Source: Streptomyces sp. ISL-10 | GTDB taxonomy: Bacteria > Actinomycetota > Actinomycetes > Streptomycetales > Streptomycetaceae | Length of the DNA: 64,000 nt | NCBI RefSeq assembly: GCF_018614575.1 | Contig: NZ_JAGGOJ010000016.1 | Location: 186,001 to 250,000 of the forward strand | Reading direction: 5' to 3' | Shown: in pieces, positions 15,479 through 24,448 of the stretch | Position numbering within the stretch: position 1 is the stretch's first letter | Layout: every line of letters begins with the position of its first letter | Notes under the pieces: generated by a model | What the model was told of the DNA's origin: nothing | Database searches by the model: none | The model's input: the letters and a program-made list of their open reading frames with translations, nothing else | Program-made: the position numbers and the translations under genes

Positions 15479-17818
15479 TCAGCAGGCGCCGAGGTCCTGC
15501 CAGACGCCCCACTCACCCGTCGTACCGGGCTCCTCGCCCTTCGTCCACCACTTGGACTTCCAGATGTGCGACCGGTGGGAGACGGTCGTCCCGCCGCCGT
15601 ACTCCGCCGACGCGGACCACGCCGGCGTCGTGCACGCCCCCGGCGTCGGAGTCGAGGTCGGGGACGGGGACGGGGTCGGGGACGGGGACGGGGACGTGCC
15701 GCCGCCCGGTTCCACCACCGCCGTCCCGCGCGCCAGATCCCCCGCGAGCGCGTACGTCTTCCCGCCGAACGACACCGTCCAGTTCGACGGCGTCGACGTC
15801 GGCAGGTAGTACACGAAGTCCAGCTCCACCGACGCCCCCGGCGCAAGCGTCTGCCACGCCGGCAGCTTCAGCGCGACCCGGTGGAAGTCGCCGTCGAGGC
15901 CGCCCACGTTGTTCCCGCTGTGGTCGCTGCGGACGACCGTCGTGCCGAAGCCGGACTGGTCCTTGGCGTTCGCCGGTGCCGAGGTGGCGTAGTCGAACCG
16001 GAACTCCGTCCCGCCGGGCAGCGTCGCCTTCGAGTTGTTCGTGATCTTCAGCTTGGGGCTGATGGGGTAGTTGGAGTCGCCGAGCGGGAACTGCCCGAAG
16101 TCCACGTCCACCTTGATCGCCTCGGTAGGCAGGACGGTGTTGGACCGCTTGGCGCCGTATGGAGAGGCCGACTTGAACCTGTCGTACATGGCGGTGGTGA
16201 GCGTGTCGCCGGTCTCGTACTGCCCCTTGGCCGCGTTCCAGCCGTAATCGCCGGCCAGTTCCCACACCATCGTGCCGCCGATGCCGCGGTCGACGACGTA
16301 GTCCGCCTTGGCCGCGACCGACTGCTCGTCCTCCGTGGACAGGAAGACCTTCTTCTCCGCGTTCCACAGCCACGGCGCGACCAGCGTCGAGTCGTACTTG
16401 CGCACATAGGCGCCGGTCAGCTTCGTGTCGGCGGGGAAGCCGTAGCGGGTGACGTAGTCGCCGACGATCCCCTTCTCCAGGTTCTTGGCATGCCACATCG
16501 GGTTCGAGCCCGCCGGCGACTCGTTGCCGGCGGTGTCCTTGTCGTGCCAGAGGTTGTCGATGCCGACCGCCCCGTCGCCGCACTTGGTCAGGCCCGCTCC
16601 GGCCGGGCAGGTGGTCGACGGCGCCCTGCCCCACAGGCCGTCGGTGCCGCCCTGCACGTTCTTGAAACCGCGGGTGTAGTACGGCAGCCCGATGTTGATC
16701 CGGCCGGCCGGCATCGAGCCGCGGAAGTAGTGGTACGCCCAGTCGGTGTTGAGGTAGCCGATGCCGCCGTACTGGGAGGTCGAGTAGACCCCGGCCGCCG
16801 CGAGCTCGGCGTCCTTGCCGTCGTCGAACAGCGAGGCGTTGGGGCCGACGTACTCGTTCCACGCGCCGTGCAGGTCGTACGACATGATGTTGACGTAGTC
16901 CAGGTACTTCTGCACCTGGAACGTCTCCATCCCGCGCAGCAGATAGCCGGACGAGGGAGCCGCCACCGTGAGCAGGTAGTGCCGGCCGTCCGCCGCGCCG
17001 GCGCGGTCGAGCTTCTCGCGCAGGGTCTTCATCAGTGCCGCGTAGCCCTTGACGAGCCCGGCCCTGCGGGCGTTGGAGATCGAGTGGTCGAGGGGGTTGC
17101 CGGCGTCCTTCATGGTCGTCGGGTACTCGTAGTCGATGTCCACGCCGTTGAAGCCGTACTTCTTGACGAAGGCCACGGCCGAGTCGGCGAAGGTGTCGAT
17201 GCCCGCCTGGTTCACCGAGCCGTCCGCGTGGGTGGCCATCGAGTAGAAGCCGCCGGAGGGGACCCGGTCGCCGCTGTCGTCGAAGTACCCGCCGGTCTCC
17301 GCCCAACCGCCCACGGAGATCAGCGCCTTCACATCGGGGTGCTGCTTCTTGTACTTCGTCAGCAGGTTGAAGTGGCCCTTGTACGGCAGGGCGGGGTCCA
17401 TCTCCGCCCCGGCCACGCCGGGCCAGGTCATGCCCGTGGCGGCGTTCTTCTCGCCGTCCGCGCCGACCGAGAGTCTGTTGGCGGCGTCGATGTGGGCGAA
17501 GGCGTAGTTGATGTGGGTGACCTTGTCCCACGGGATGTCGGAGACGAGGTACGCGGGCGCGCCGTCCTTGCCGGTGCGCCAGCCGGTGAAGTAGCCGATG
17601 ACGCGGCGCTGGTGGTCGGCGCCCATCTTCTCGCGGCCGTCGGTGTCGTAGACGGAGCAGTACGGGACGTCGACGCCCGGGGCGGAGTACAGCCCGTCGG
17701 GGCGGCAGGACTCCGGCGCGGCGTGGGAGACGCCGGTCGAGAGCGAGCCGGCCAGCAGTGCGGCGGCGGCTGCGCCGACTGCGAGCAGCGACGCTCGTCG
17801 GTGGGTGGGGGACTGCAC
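15479..17818 (-). CDS. secreted GH18 chitinase with C-terminal chitin-binding domain
   Basis: Exported endo-type chitinase of 779 aa. An N-terminal signal peptide (HRRASLLAVGAAAAALLAG) probably ends near VSHA-AP. The GH18 barrel covers about residues 70-560, with SVGGW (168-172) and the catalytic GVDIDYEYP in which D227, D229 and E231 are the motif acids. A beta-sandwich binding domain follows at about 575-695. A Pro/Ser/Thr linker then leads to a C-terminal CBM5/12-type module (residues about 735-779, Trp-rich). GTG at 17818 has AGGAGG at 17827-17832. The promoter carries the chitinase 12-bp direct repeats, implying chitin induction and glucose repression as in other Streptomyces chitinases. 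Confidence 0.93.
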   Translation of the reverse strand: MQSPTHRRASLLAVGAAAAALLAGSLSTGVSHAAPESCRPDGLYSAPGVDVPYCSVYDTDGREKMGADHQRRVIGYFTGWRTGKDGAPAYLVSDIPWDKVTHINYAFAHIDAANRLSVGADGEKNAATGMTWPGVAGAEMDPALPYKGHFNLLTKYKKQHPDVKALISVGGWAETGGYFDDSGDRVPSGGFYSMATHADGSVNQAGIDTFADSAVAFVKKYGFNGVDIDYEYPTTMKDAGNPLDHSISNARRAGLVKGYAALMKTLREKLDRAGAADGRHYLLTVAAPSSGYLLRGMETFQVQKYLDYVNIMSYDLHGAWNEYVGPNASLFDDGKDAELAAAGVYSTSQYGGIGYLNTDWAYHYFRGSMPAGRINIGLPYYTRGFKNVQGGTDGLWGRAPSTTCPAGAGLTKCGDGAVGIDNLWHDKDTAGNESPAGSNPMWHAKNLEKGIVGDYVTRYGFPADTKLTGAYVRKYDSTLVAPWLWNAEKKVFLSTEDEQSVAAKADYVVDRGIGGTMVWELAGDYGWNAAKGQYETGDTLTTAMYDRFKSASPYGAKRSNTVLPTEAIKVDVDFGQFPLGDSNYPISPKLKITNNSKATLPGGTEFRFDYATSAPANAKDQSGFGTTVVRSDHSGNNVGGLDGDFHRVALKLPAWQTLAPGASVELDFVYYLPTSTPSNWTVSFGGKTYALAGDLARGTAVVEPGGGTSPSPSPTPSPSPTSTPTPGACTTPAWSASAEYGGGTTVSHRSHIWKSKWWTKGEEPGTTGEWGVWQDLGAC

Positions 17819-17911
17819 GGTCAGTTCCTCCTGGTGGGGCCCCGGTGGCCCCGCCAGGGGCGACCAAGGGGAGTTCGGCTCAGCTCAACTGGCATGGGGA
17901 TGACGTGCTTT

Positions 17912-17941
17912 GGCCCGCCGGTGTGCGCACGCCGGCGGGCC
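17912..17941 (-). promoter_or_regulatory. strong hairpin at the 5' end of the chitinase mRNA
   Basis: A 30-nt inverted repeat with a 10-bp GC stem (arms 17912-17921 and 17932-17941) lies just inside the predicted chitinase transcript, about 15-45 nt from its start. It could stabilise the 5' end or act as a leader element. Confidence 0.4.
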
Positions 17942-17961
17942 GGTCCGCGGAGGTGACGCAG

Positions 17962-18003
17962 AGGTTAAAAGGACTAGACCAGTACGTCAATAGGTCTGGA
18001 CCA
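17962..18003 (-). promoter_or_regulatory. chitinase promoter with paired 12-bp direct repeats
   Basis: On the minus strand TGGTCCAGACCT (18003-17992) and TGGTCTAGTCCT (17981-17970) are direct repeats 22 bp apart that flank and overlap TTGACG (-35, 17990-17985). TAACCT (-10, 17967-17962) follows after a 17-nt spacer. This is the known arrangement of Streptomyces chitinase promoters, where the repeats mediate chitin induction and catabolite control; they also resemble DasR-responsive sites. Confidence 0.85.
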
Positions 18004-18096
18004 TTCCAGGGGACTGTGTCATCTGTGAGTCACCCCACAGCATTCACCCCCATGGCCGAGCGTCCGGCGTGGCAGACTGGCCCTGTATCAGCAGCA

Positions 18097-18223
18097 GCGC
18101 ACTCCGGGGTCGGTGCAATTCCGAACCGGCGGTTACAGTCCGCGACCCGTCCGCAGCCAGCGGTCGGTTGACCAGGTGAAATTCCTGGACCGACGGTTAA
18201 AGTCCGGATGGGAGGCAGTGCGC
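18097..18223 (+). ncRNA. FMN riboswitch (RFN element)
   Basis: The conserved RFN blocks are present in order: CGGTGCAATTCCGAACCGGCGGT, the AGTCCGCGACCC arm, GGTGAAATTCCTGGACCGACGGTTA, AGTCCGGATGGGAGG. The closing stem P1 is a perfect 7-bp pairing of GCGCACT (18097-18103) with AGTGCGC (18217-18223). It lies about 165 nt before ribD and should repress the riboflavin operon, including the pnuX transporter gene, when FMN is abundant. In high-GC actinomycetes the switch usually acts on translation or termination in the stretch just before ribD. Confidence 0.95.
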
Positions 18224-18386
18224 GGCGGGCGACCCTCATGGGTGTGCCGGCCGAATGGGAGCGGATCGACGTCTCGCGGCGATCCGGCGCAATCGGCCTC
18301 GGCGTTCCCCGTGCGGTGCCGTTTCCCGCTTTCTGTCGTCATCGACAGGCCCCGGAGTCCGTGCCCGAATGAGGCAGGAGGACCCG

Positions 18387-19469
18387 GTGGCCACCGCAGC
18401 CGACATGGACGCCATGCGACGAGCGATCGCGCTCGCTGCCCGCGGACTCGGCTCCACCAGCCCCAACCCGGTCGTCGGGTGCGTCGTCACCGACGCCGCC
18501 GGACGCGTCGTCGGCGAGGGCTTCCACCAGCGCGCCGGCGGTCCGCACGCCGAGGTCCACGCCCTGCACGCCGCAGGCGACCGCGCCCGCGGCGGCACCG
18601 CGTACGTCACCCTCGAACCCTGCAACCACACCGGGCGCACCGGCCCTTGCGCCCAGGCCCTGATCGAGGCCGGTGTCGCCCGCGTGGTGTACGCGGTCGC
18701 CGACCCCGACCCGCAGGCCACCGGCGGGGCCCACACCCTACGCGCCGCCGGGATCGAGGTCGGCCAGGGCCTCCTTCAGGACGAGGCCGAGGCGGGCAAC
18801 ATCGCCTGGCTCACCTCCGTACGCCTCGGCCGCCCCCACGTGACCTGGAAGTACGCCGCCACCCTCGACGGACGGACCGCCGCGGCCGACGGCACCAGCC
18901 GCTGGATCAGCTCGCCGGACTCCCGCGCCGACGTACACCGACTGCGTGCCGAGTCCGACGCCGTGCTCGTCGGCTCCGGCACGCTGCGCGCCGACGACCC
19001 GCACCTCGCGGTCCGCGGCATCGAAGGCGCGACGCAGCCCCTGCGGGTCGTGCTCGACAGCCGCGCCACGATCCCGCCGACCGCCAGGGTCCTCGACGCC
19101 GCCGCGCCCACCCTCGTCGTCGTCCGCGAGGGCGCCGACACGGGGCACCTGTCCGGCGTCGACGTGGCCCGACTGCCCCACGACGACAACGGCATCGGCG
19201 TCCACGCCGTCCTCGGCGAGCTGTACGGACGCGGCGTCCGCTCCGTCCTCCTCGAAGGGGGCGCGACGCTCGCCGGAGCCTTCGTCGCCGCGGGCGCCGT
19301 CGACCGCGTGGTCGGCTACCTGTCGCCCGTACTTCTCGGCGCGGGCCCCGCGGCCCTCGCCGGTGCCGGAATCACCACCATCACCGAAGCGTTGCGGCTC
19401 GACGTCACCGAGACCGTGCGCATCGGCCCCGACCTGCGCATCACCGCGACCGTCCCCAAGGGAGCTTGA
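18387..19469 (+). CDS. ribD: bifunctional riboflavin deaminase/reductase RibD
   Basis: Catalyses deamination and then side-chain reduction of the pyrimidine intermediates of riboflavin synthesis. The 360-aa product has an N-terminal cytidine-deaminase-type domain with zinc ligands in GGPHAEVHAL and TLEPCNHTGRTGPC. The C-terminal reductase domain contains KYAATLDGRTAAADGTSRWISS, VGSGTLRADDPHL and LLEGGATLAGAF. The GTG at 18387 has AGGAGG 5 nt upstream; an ATG at 18369 is an alternative. It is the first gene after the FMN riboswitch and directly abuts ribE. Confidence 0.95.
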   Translation: MATAADMDAMRRAIALAARGLGSTSPNPVVGCVVTDAAGRVVGEGFHQRAGGPHAEVHALHAAGDRARGGTAYVTLEPCNHTGRTGPCAQALIEAGVARVVYAVADPDPQATGGAHTLRAAGIEVGQGLLQDEAEAGNIAWLTSVRLGRPHVTWKYAATLDGRTAAADGTSRWISSPDSRADVHRLRAESDAVLVGSGTLRADDPHLAVRGIEGATQPLRVVLDSRATIPPTARVLDAAAPTLVVVREGADTGHLSGVDVARLPHDDNGIGVHAVLGELYGRGVRSVLLEGGATLAGAFVAAGAVDRVVGYLSPVLLGAGPAALAGAGITTITEALRLDVTETVRIGPDLRITATVPKGA

Positions 19470-20081
19470 GTGTTCACCGGAATCGTCGAAGAGCTGGGTG
19501 AGGTCACCGCCGTCGAGGACCTCGGCGACGCCTCACGCTTCCGCCTGCGCGGGCCTGTCGTGACCGAAGGGGCCAAGCACGGCGACTCGATCGCCGTCAA
19601 CGGTGTCTGCCTCACCGTCGTCGAGACCGGCGACGGCGAGTTCACCGCCGACGTGATGGCCGAGACGCTGAAGCGCTCCAGCCTCGGCGCACTGACCACG
19701 GGCTCCCGCGTCAACCTGGAGCGGCCCATGGCCGTCGGCGGCCGGCTCGGCGGTCACATCGTCCAGGGACACGTCGACGGCACCGGCACGATCATCGACC
19801 GCACGCCCTCGGAGAACTGGGAGATCGTCAAGGTCTCGCTCCCCGCCGAACTGACCCGGTACGTCGTCGAGAAGGGCTCGATCACCGTCGACGGCGTCAG
19901 CCTCACGGTCGTCGAGGCGGGCCCCGACCACTTCACGATCAGCCTGATTCCGACGACCCTCGCCCTGACCACGCTCGGCACCAAGCAGAGCGGCGACCCG
20001 GTCAACCTCGAGGTCGACGTCATCGCCAAGTACGTCGAGCGGCTGCTCGGCGACCGCGCCGGTCAGGAGCCCGGCCGGTGA
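19470..20081 (+). CDS. ribE: riboflavin synthase alpha chain
   Basis: Dismutates two 6,7-dimethyl-8-ribityllumazine molecules to riboflavin. The 203-aa product begins VFTGIVEELG and consists of two lumazine-binding repeats. Repeat 1 contains GDSIAVNGVCLTVV and repeat 2 GSITVDGVSLTVVEAG; each has the GHIVQGHVDG-type segment or its equivalent. The GTG start follows the ribD stop with no gap, and the stop overlaps the pnuX start by four bases, so translation is coupled. Confidence 0.95.
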   Translation: MFTGIVEELGEVTAVEDLGDASRFRLRGPVVTEGAKHGDSIAVNGVCLTVVETGDGEFTADVMAETLKRSSLGALTTGSRVNLERPMAVGGRLGGHIVQGHVDGTGTIIDRTPSENWEIVKVSLPAELTRYVVEKGSITVDGVSLTVVEAGPDHFTISLIPTTLALTTLGTKQSGDPVNLEVDVIAKYVERLLGDRAGQEPGR

Positions 20082-20728
20082 ACACCTTCTCCTGGCTCAA
20101 CGGCGAGGCGTTCACCGCGTTCGGGCAGCACATCAAGTGGTCCGACATGATCGGCAACGTCATCGGCCTGATCGCCCTGGCCCTCGGCTGGCGCCGCTCG
20201 ATATGGACCTGGCCCGCCCAGTTCCTCTCCGGAGCGATCCTCTTCACCGCCTTCGCCGCCGGGCACCTCTCCGGCAGTGCGGGCAAGCAGGTCGTCGTCA
20301 TGCTCGTGGCCGCCTGGGGCTGGACGCAGTGGAACCGCGGCCGGCAGACACAGGACGGCACCCTGGCCGTCCGCTTCGCCACCTGGACCGAGCGCGCCCT
20401 GCTGGTCGGCGCCGCCGCCCTCGGCACCGTCGCGGTCGCCCTGCTCTTCACCGCCTACCCCTCGCTCTCCTGGGACCCCTGGCCCGACGCCTACATCTTC
20501 GTCGGCACCGTCGTCGCCATGTACGCCCAGTCGCGCGGCATGGTCGAGTTCTGGTTCGCCTGGCTCCTGGTCGATCTCGTCGGCGTACCGCTGAACTTCG
20601 CCAACGGCTACGCCTTCTCCGGCTTCGTCTACGTCATCTACGGCGCGCTCGTCCTGTGGGGCATGCGCGACTGGTGGCTGCGCTCGCGCACCAACACCGC
20701 CCCCGCCCCGGAAGGAGCAACCGCATGA
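20078..20728 (+). CDS. pnuX: PnuC-like riboflavin transporter (PnuX/RibM)
   Basis: Membrane protein of 216 aa of the PnuC fold with about 6-7 hydrophobic segments. Family motifs include IGNVIGLIALALGWRRSIWTWPAQFLSG, VVMLVAAWGWTQWNRGRQ and the C-terminal FWFAWLLVDLVGVPLNFANGYAFSGFVYVIYGALVLWGMRDWW. PnuC relatives inside riboflavin operons of actinobacteria (PnuX, RibM) take up riboflavin by facilitated diffusion. Placement under the FMN riboswitch supports this specificity over nicotinamide riboside. GTG at 20078 overlaps the ribE stop; its own stop overlaps the ribBA start (ATGA). Confidence 0.85.
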   Translation: MNTFSWLNGEAFTAFGQHIKWSDMIGNVIGLIALALGWRRSIWTWPAQFLSGAILFTAFAAGHLSGSAGKQVVVMLVAAWGWTQWNRGRQTQDGTLAVRFATWTERALLVGAAALGTVAVALLFTAYPSLSWDPWPDAYIFVGTVVAMYAQSRGMVEFWFAWLLVDLVGVPLNFANGYAFSGFVYVIYGALVLWGMRDWWLRSRTNTAPAPEGATA

Positions 20729-22002
20729 TCCCCGACACGATCCCCGCAGAGATCCTCGGCCTCGACCCCGTCGAGCAGGCCATCCGGGACATCGCGGCAG
20801 GCCGGCCGATCGTCGTGGTGGACGACGAGGACCGTGAGAACGAGGGCGACCTCGTCATCGCCGCGGAGAAGGCCACTCCCGAGATCATCGCCTTCATGAT
20901 GAGCGAGTGCCGCGGCCTGATCTGCGCGCCCATGGAGAGCGACGAGCTGGAGCGCCTCGAGCTTCCGCAGATGGTCGACAACAACACCGAGTCGATGCAG
21001 ACCGCCTTCACCGTCTCGGTCGACGCCACCCCCGCGCACGGCGTCACCACGGGCATCTCCGCCGCCGACCGCGCCACCACCCTCCGGCTGCTGGCCGACG
21101 GCGTCAGCGAGCCCTCCGACTTCGTCCGGCCCGGTCACATCTTCCCGCTGCGGGCCCGGCCCGGCGGTGTGCTGACCCGCCCCGGCCACACCGAGGCCGC
21201 CGTCGACCTCGCCCGCCTCGCCGGGCTCCGCCCGGCCGGCGCGATCGTCGAGATCGCCGGCGAGGACGGCGTCATGCTGCGGCTGCCCGAACTGATCCCG
21301 TTCGCCCGCAAGCACGGCCTGACGATCATCTCCATCGAGGACCTGATCGCCTACCGCCGCAGCGCCGAGCCGACCGTGAAGCGTGAGGCCGAGGTCAAAC
21401 TGCCCACCGCCTTCGGCGAATTCACCGCGTACGGCTACCGCTCCACCGTGGACGGCGTCGAGCACATCGCCCTGGTGCACGGGGAGATCGGTGACGGCGA
21501 TGACCTCCTGGTCCGGATGCACTCCGAATGCCTGACCGGCGACATCTTCCACTCGCTGCGCTGCGACTGCGGCCCCCAGCTGCACGCCTCCATGGAGCGC
21601 ATCCGCGAGGCCGGCCGCGGTGTCGTCGTCTATCTGCGCGGCCACGAGGGCCGTGGCATCGGGCTGCTGTCCAAGCTGCGTGCGTACGAGCTCCAGGAGC
21701 GCGGCCGCGACACCCTGGACGCCAACCTGGAGCTGGGCCTGCCCGCCGACGCCCGCGACTACGGCGCCGGCGCCCAGATCCTCACCGACCTCGGCGTCCG
21801 CAGCGTCCGCCTCATGACCAACAACCCCGAGAAGTCCGCCGCCCTCATCCGGCACGGCGTCCTGGTCGCCGACCGCGAGCCGATGCCCGTCGAGGCGGGC
21901 GAACACAACCTCCAGTACCTGCGCACCAAGCGCGACCGCATGGGGCACGACCTGCCCTGGCTGGACGGGGCCCTGGTCACGTCGGCCTGCGGCAACCAGT
22001 AA
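20725..22002 (+). CDS. ribBA: bifunctional DHBP synthase / GTP cyclohydrolase II
   Basis: 425-aa fusion that provides both starting compounds of riboflavin synthesis. The N-terminal DHBP synthase half (residues about 15-215) has VVVDDEDRENEGDLVIAAE, HGVTTGISAADRATT and GHIFPLRARPGGVLTRPGHTEAAVDLARLAG. The C-terminal GTP cyclohydrolase II half (residues about 220-425) has the zinc cluster MHSECLTGDIFHSLRCDCGPQL and the YLRGHEGRGIGLLSKLRAYELQ segment. ATG at 20725 overlaps the pnuX stop and is preceded by GGAAGGAG. Confidence 0.96.
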   Translation: MIPDTIPAEILGLDPVEQAIRDIAAGRPIVVVDDEDRENEGDLVIAAEKATPEIIAFMMSECRGLICAPMESDELERLELPQMVDNNTESMQTAFTVSVDATPAHGVTTGISAADRATTLRLLADGVSEPSDFVRPGHIFPLRARPGGVLTRPGHTEAAVDLARLAGLRPAGAIVEIAGEDGVMLRLPELIPFARKHGLTIISIEDLIAYRRSAEPTVKREAEVKLPTAFGEFTAYGYRSTVDGVEHIALVHGEIGDGDDLLVRMHSECLTGDIFHSLRCDCGPQLHASMERIREAGRGVVVYLRGHEGRGIGLLSKLRAYELQERGRDTLDANLELGLPADARDYGAGAQILTDLGVRSVRLMTNNPEKSAALIRHGVLVADREPMPVEAGEHNLQYLRTKRDRMGHDLPWLDGALVTSACGNQ

Positions 22003-22055
22003 GACCCCCCTGTATCCCTGATCCGTACCGAACGCACCACGCACCAAGGAGAACG

Positions 22056-22541
22056 ATGAGCGGCAAGGGCGCGCCCGAACTGAGCGTGAAGAACTGCGGC
22101 GACCTGCGGGTGGCCGTGATCGCGGCCCAGTGGCACGAGAAGATCATGGACGGCCTCGTCGACGGCGCCCTGCGCGCCCTGCACGAACTGGGCATCGACG
22201 AGCCGACCCTGCTCCGTGTGCCCGGCAGCTTCGAGCTGCCCGTCGTCGCCAAGGTCCTCGCCGGCCGCGGCTACGACGCCATCGTGGCGCTCGGCGTCGT
22301 CATCCGCGGCGGCACCCCCCACTTCGAGTACGTGTGCCAGGGCGTCACCCAGGGCCTCACCCAGGTCTCCATCGACACGGGCGTCCCGGTCGGCTTCGGC
22401 GTACTGACCTGCGACACCGAGGAGCAGGCGCTCGACCGGGCCGGACTGGAAGGCTCGAACGAGGACAAGGGGCACGAAGCGGTCACCGCCGCGTTGGCCA
22501 CCGCGACCATCCTGCGTTCAGTATCCGAACCCTGGCGCTGA
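22056..22541 (+). CDS. ribH: 6,7-dimethyl-8-ribityllumazine synthase
   Basis: Condenses DHBP with the ribitylamino-pyrimidine to give the substrate of riboflavin synthase. The 161-aa product contains VAVIAAQWHEKIMDGLVDGAL, the VPGSFELPVVAK loop, ALGVVIRGGTPHFEYVCQ with the catalytic histidine, and the phosphate-binding GFGVLTCDTEEQALDRAG. ATG at 22056 has AAGGAG at 22046. It closes the riboflavin operon, 53 bp after ribBA. Confidence 0.96.
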   Translation: MSGKGAPELSVKNCGDLRVAVIAAQWHEKIMDGLVDGALRALHELGIDEPTLLRVPGSFELPVVAKVLAGRGYDAIVALGVVIRGGTPHFEYVCQGVTQGLTQVSIDTGVPVGFGVLTCDTEEQALDRAGLEGSNEDKGHEAVTAALATATILRSVSEPWR

Positions 22542-22574
22542 GCAGACCCCACTTCCGCGTAGGGTGGGAGCACC

Positions 22575-22847
22575 ATGTCCAAGAAGACTTTCGAGGAGCT
22601 CTTCACCGAGCTCCAGCACAAGGCCGCCAACGGCGACCCCGCCACCTCCCGCACCGCCGAGCTGGTGGACAAGGGTGTGCACGCCATCGGCAAGAAGGTC
22701 GTCGAGGAGGCCGCCGAAGTGTGGATGGCCGCCGAGTACGAGGGCAAGGACGCCGCCGCCGAGGAGATCTCCCAGCTGCTGTACCACGTCCAGGTGATGA
22801 TGGTCGCCCGCGGGATCTCCCTCGACGACGTCTACGCCCACCTCTGA
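22575..22847 (+). CDS. hisE: phosphoribosyl-ATP diphosphatase
   Basis: Second step of histidine synthesis: hydrolyses PR-ATP to PR-AMP. The 90-aa all-alpha protein has the MazG-like TFEELFTELQHKAANGDPATSRTAELVDKG start and the GKKVVEEAAEVWMAA motif with the magnesium-binding acids. ATG at 22575 has GGGAG close upstream, and TAGGGT at 22559 could be a -10 box. It precedes hisG, the usual Streptomyces order away from the main his operon. Confidence 0.95.
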   Translation: MSKKTFEELFTELQHKAANGDPATSRTAELVDKGVHAIGKKVVEEAAEVWMAAEYEGKDAAAEEISQLLYHVQVMMVARGISLDDVYAHL

Positions 22848-22898
22848 GCCCGCCCTGCCCCTCTCGTACAGATGAAGCGAACAAAGGAAGCCCGTCCC

Positions 22899-23747
22899 AT
22901 GCTGCGCATCGCCGTCCCCAACAAGGGTTCACTGTCCGGACCTGCGTCGGCGATGCTCCATGAGGCGGGCTACCAGCAGCGCAAGGAGTCCAAGGAGCTC
23001 GTCCTCGTCGACCCCGAGAACGAGGTCGAGTTCTTCTACCTGCGCCCCCGCGACATCGCGATCTACGTCAGCTCCGGCCGCCTCGACATCGGCATCACCG
23101 GCCGTGACCTGCTGCTCGACTCCGGTGCGAACGCCGAGGAGATCCTCCAGCTCGGCTTCGCCCGCTCCACCTTCCGCTACGCCACCAAGCCCGGCACCGC
23201 GAAGGGCGTCGAGGACTTCGGCGGCATGACGATCGCGACCTCCTACGAGGGCATCGTCGCCAAGCACCTCGCCGACAGCGGCGTCGACGCCTCGGTCGTC
23301 CACCTCGACGGCGCGGTCGAGACCGCGATCGAACTGGGCGTCGCCCAGGTCATCGCCGATGTCGTCGAGACCGGCACCAGCCTGCGCAACGCGGGCCTCG
23401 AAGTCATCGGCGAGCCGATCATGACCTCGGAGGCCGTCGTCATCCGGCGGACCGGCTCGGACGCCGAGGACCCCCAGGTGCAGCAGTTCCTGCGGCGCCT
23501 CCAGGGCGTCCTCGTCGCCCGCAGCTACGTGATGATGGACTACGACTGCCGCGTCGAGAACCTTGAGCAGGCCGTCGCCCTTACTCCCGGGCTCGAGTCG
23601 CCGACCATCTCCCCGCTCCACCACGAGGGCTGGGTCGCGGTCCGCTCCATGGTGGCCGCCAAGGAGGCCCAGCGCATCATGGACGACCTGTACGCGCTCG
23701 GCGCGCGGGCCATCCTCACCACGTCCATCCACGCCTGCCGGCTCTGA
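22899..23747 (+). CDS. hisG: ATP phosphoribosyltransferase (long form)
   Basis: Committed step of histidine synthesis, feedback-inhibited by histidine. The 282-aa product is the long HisG form. The catalytic part begins MLRIAVPNKGSLSGPA and includes DIGITGRDLLLDSG, TSYEGIVAKHLAD and the PRPP loop GVAQVIADVVETGTSLRNAGL. A C-terminal regulatory domain (residues about 210-282, YVMMDYDCRVENLEQ) carries the allosteric site. ATG at 22899 has AAGGAAG at 22884. Confidence 0.95.
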   Translation: MLRIAVPNKGSLSGPASAMLHEAGYQQRKESKELVLVDPENEVEFFYLRPRDIAIYVSSGRLDIGITGRDLLLDSGANAEEILQLGFARSTFRYATKPGTAKGVEDFGGMTIATSYEGIVAKHLADSGVDASVVHLDGAVETAIELGVAQVIADVVETGTSLRNAGLEVIGEPIMTSEAVVIRRTGSDAEDPQVQQFLRRLQGVLVARSYVMMDYDCRVENLEQAVALTPGLESPTISPLHHEGWVAVRSMVAAKEAQRIMDDLYALGARAILTTSIHACRL

Positions 23748-23761
23748 GGGACGACCCGCAC

Positions 23762-24220
23762 ATGCCCACCGCCGCCCCCCGCGTCCCCGCGCTCCCGGTC
23801 ACCTTCAGGCCGACCCGCACCCGGATCGTCCTGCTCTCCGTGGGCGCGGTGATGTGCACCGTCCTGATCGCCGTCACCCTCCTCCTCGAACGCCTCAGCG
23901 GGCCGGAGCGGGTCAGCTTCATCTTCACCGCGCTGCTCTTCTTCGGAGTGCTGGCGCTGCTCAGCAGGCCGAAAGTCGTCGCCGACGAGGACGGGGTGAC
24001 CGTCGTCAACCTCACCCGGACGCGCCGCCTCGCCTGGCCCGAGATCCTGCGCGTCAATCTCCGGCCCGGCGACCCCTGGGTCTTCCTCGACCTCAGCGAC
24101 GGCACCAGCCTGCCCGCCCTCGGCATCCAGCCGGGGATCGCCAAGGCGCAGGCCATCGACGACGCCCGCGCCCTGCGCGCCCTCGCCGAGTCCCGCGGCA
24201 CCCGCCAGGACGAACGCTAG
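23762..24220 (+). CDS. PH-domain-containing membrane protein
   Basis: 152-aa protein with two transmembrane helices (residues about 21-42 and 52-68) followed by a small bacterial PH-like domain (KVVADEDGVTVVNLTRTRRLAWPEILRVNL... PWVFLDLSDGTSLPALGIQ). It is found after hisG in Streptomyces and is probably co-transcribed, with only 14 bp between them. No biochemical function is known to me. Confidence 0.75.
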   Translation: MPTAAPRVPALPVTFRPTRTRIVLLSVGAVMCTVLIAVTLLLERLSGPERVSFIFTALLFFGVLALLSRPKVVADEDGVTVVNLTRTRRLAWPEILRVNLRPGDPWVFLDLSDGTSLPALGIQPGIAKAQAIDDARALRALAESRGTRQDER

Positions 24221-24342
24221 CGACACGCGCATTCGGAGCACCCGCGTGGACGAGACCGACGTCTCTCCTCTGCCCAGCCCGGCCGCGGCTTGATTACTCT
24301 GGTGGGCGGCGGCGCCCGGTGCGCCCCGCCCCGCACCACACG

Positions 24343-24361
24343 GCCCCGCGGCCGGCGGGGC
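24343..24361 (+). terminator. hairpin terminator after the his/PH genes
   Basis: Perfect 7-bp stem GCCCCGC-N5-GCGGGGC followed by TTTCC, 122 bp past the PH-domain stop and 88 bp before the next gene. It could also act as a leader element for the CNNM genes. Confidence 0.55.
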
Positions 24362-24448
24362 TTTCCTACGACCCGAGGAGTGACTCCCTCCAGCAATGGA
24401 CGGATCGTCCGGTAGTACCTGCGCCGCCCCCTCCCAGGAGGCGGCGGC

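Noticed and set aside
15374..17956. 860-aa plus-strand frame opposite the chitinase
   Set aside because: Antisense to a gene with clear GH18 motifs; the translation is Arg/Gly/Val-rich with no recognisable domain.
24221..24448. metal-sensing riboswitch ahead of the CNNM genes
   Set aside because: The position is typical, but the conserved M-box (ykoK) and yybP-ykoY sequence blocks are missing; only a short GC hairpin is visible.
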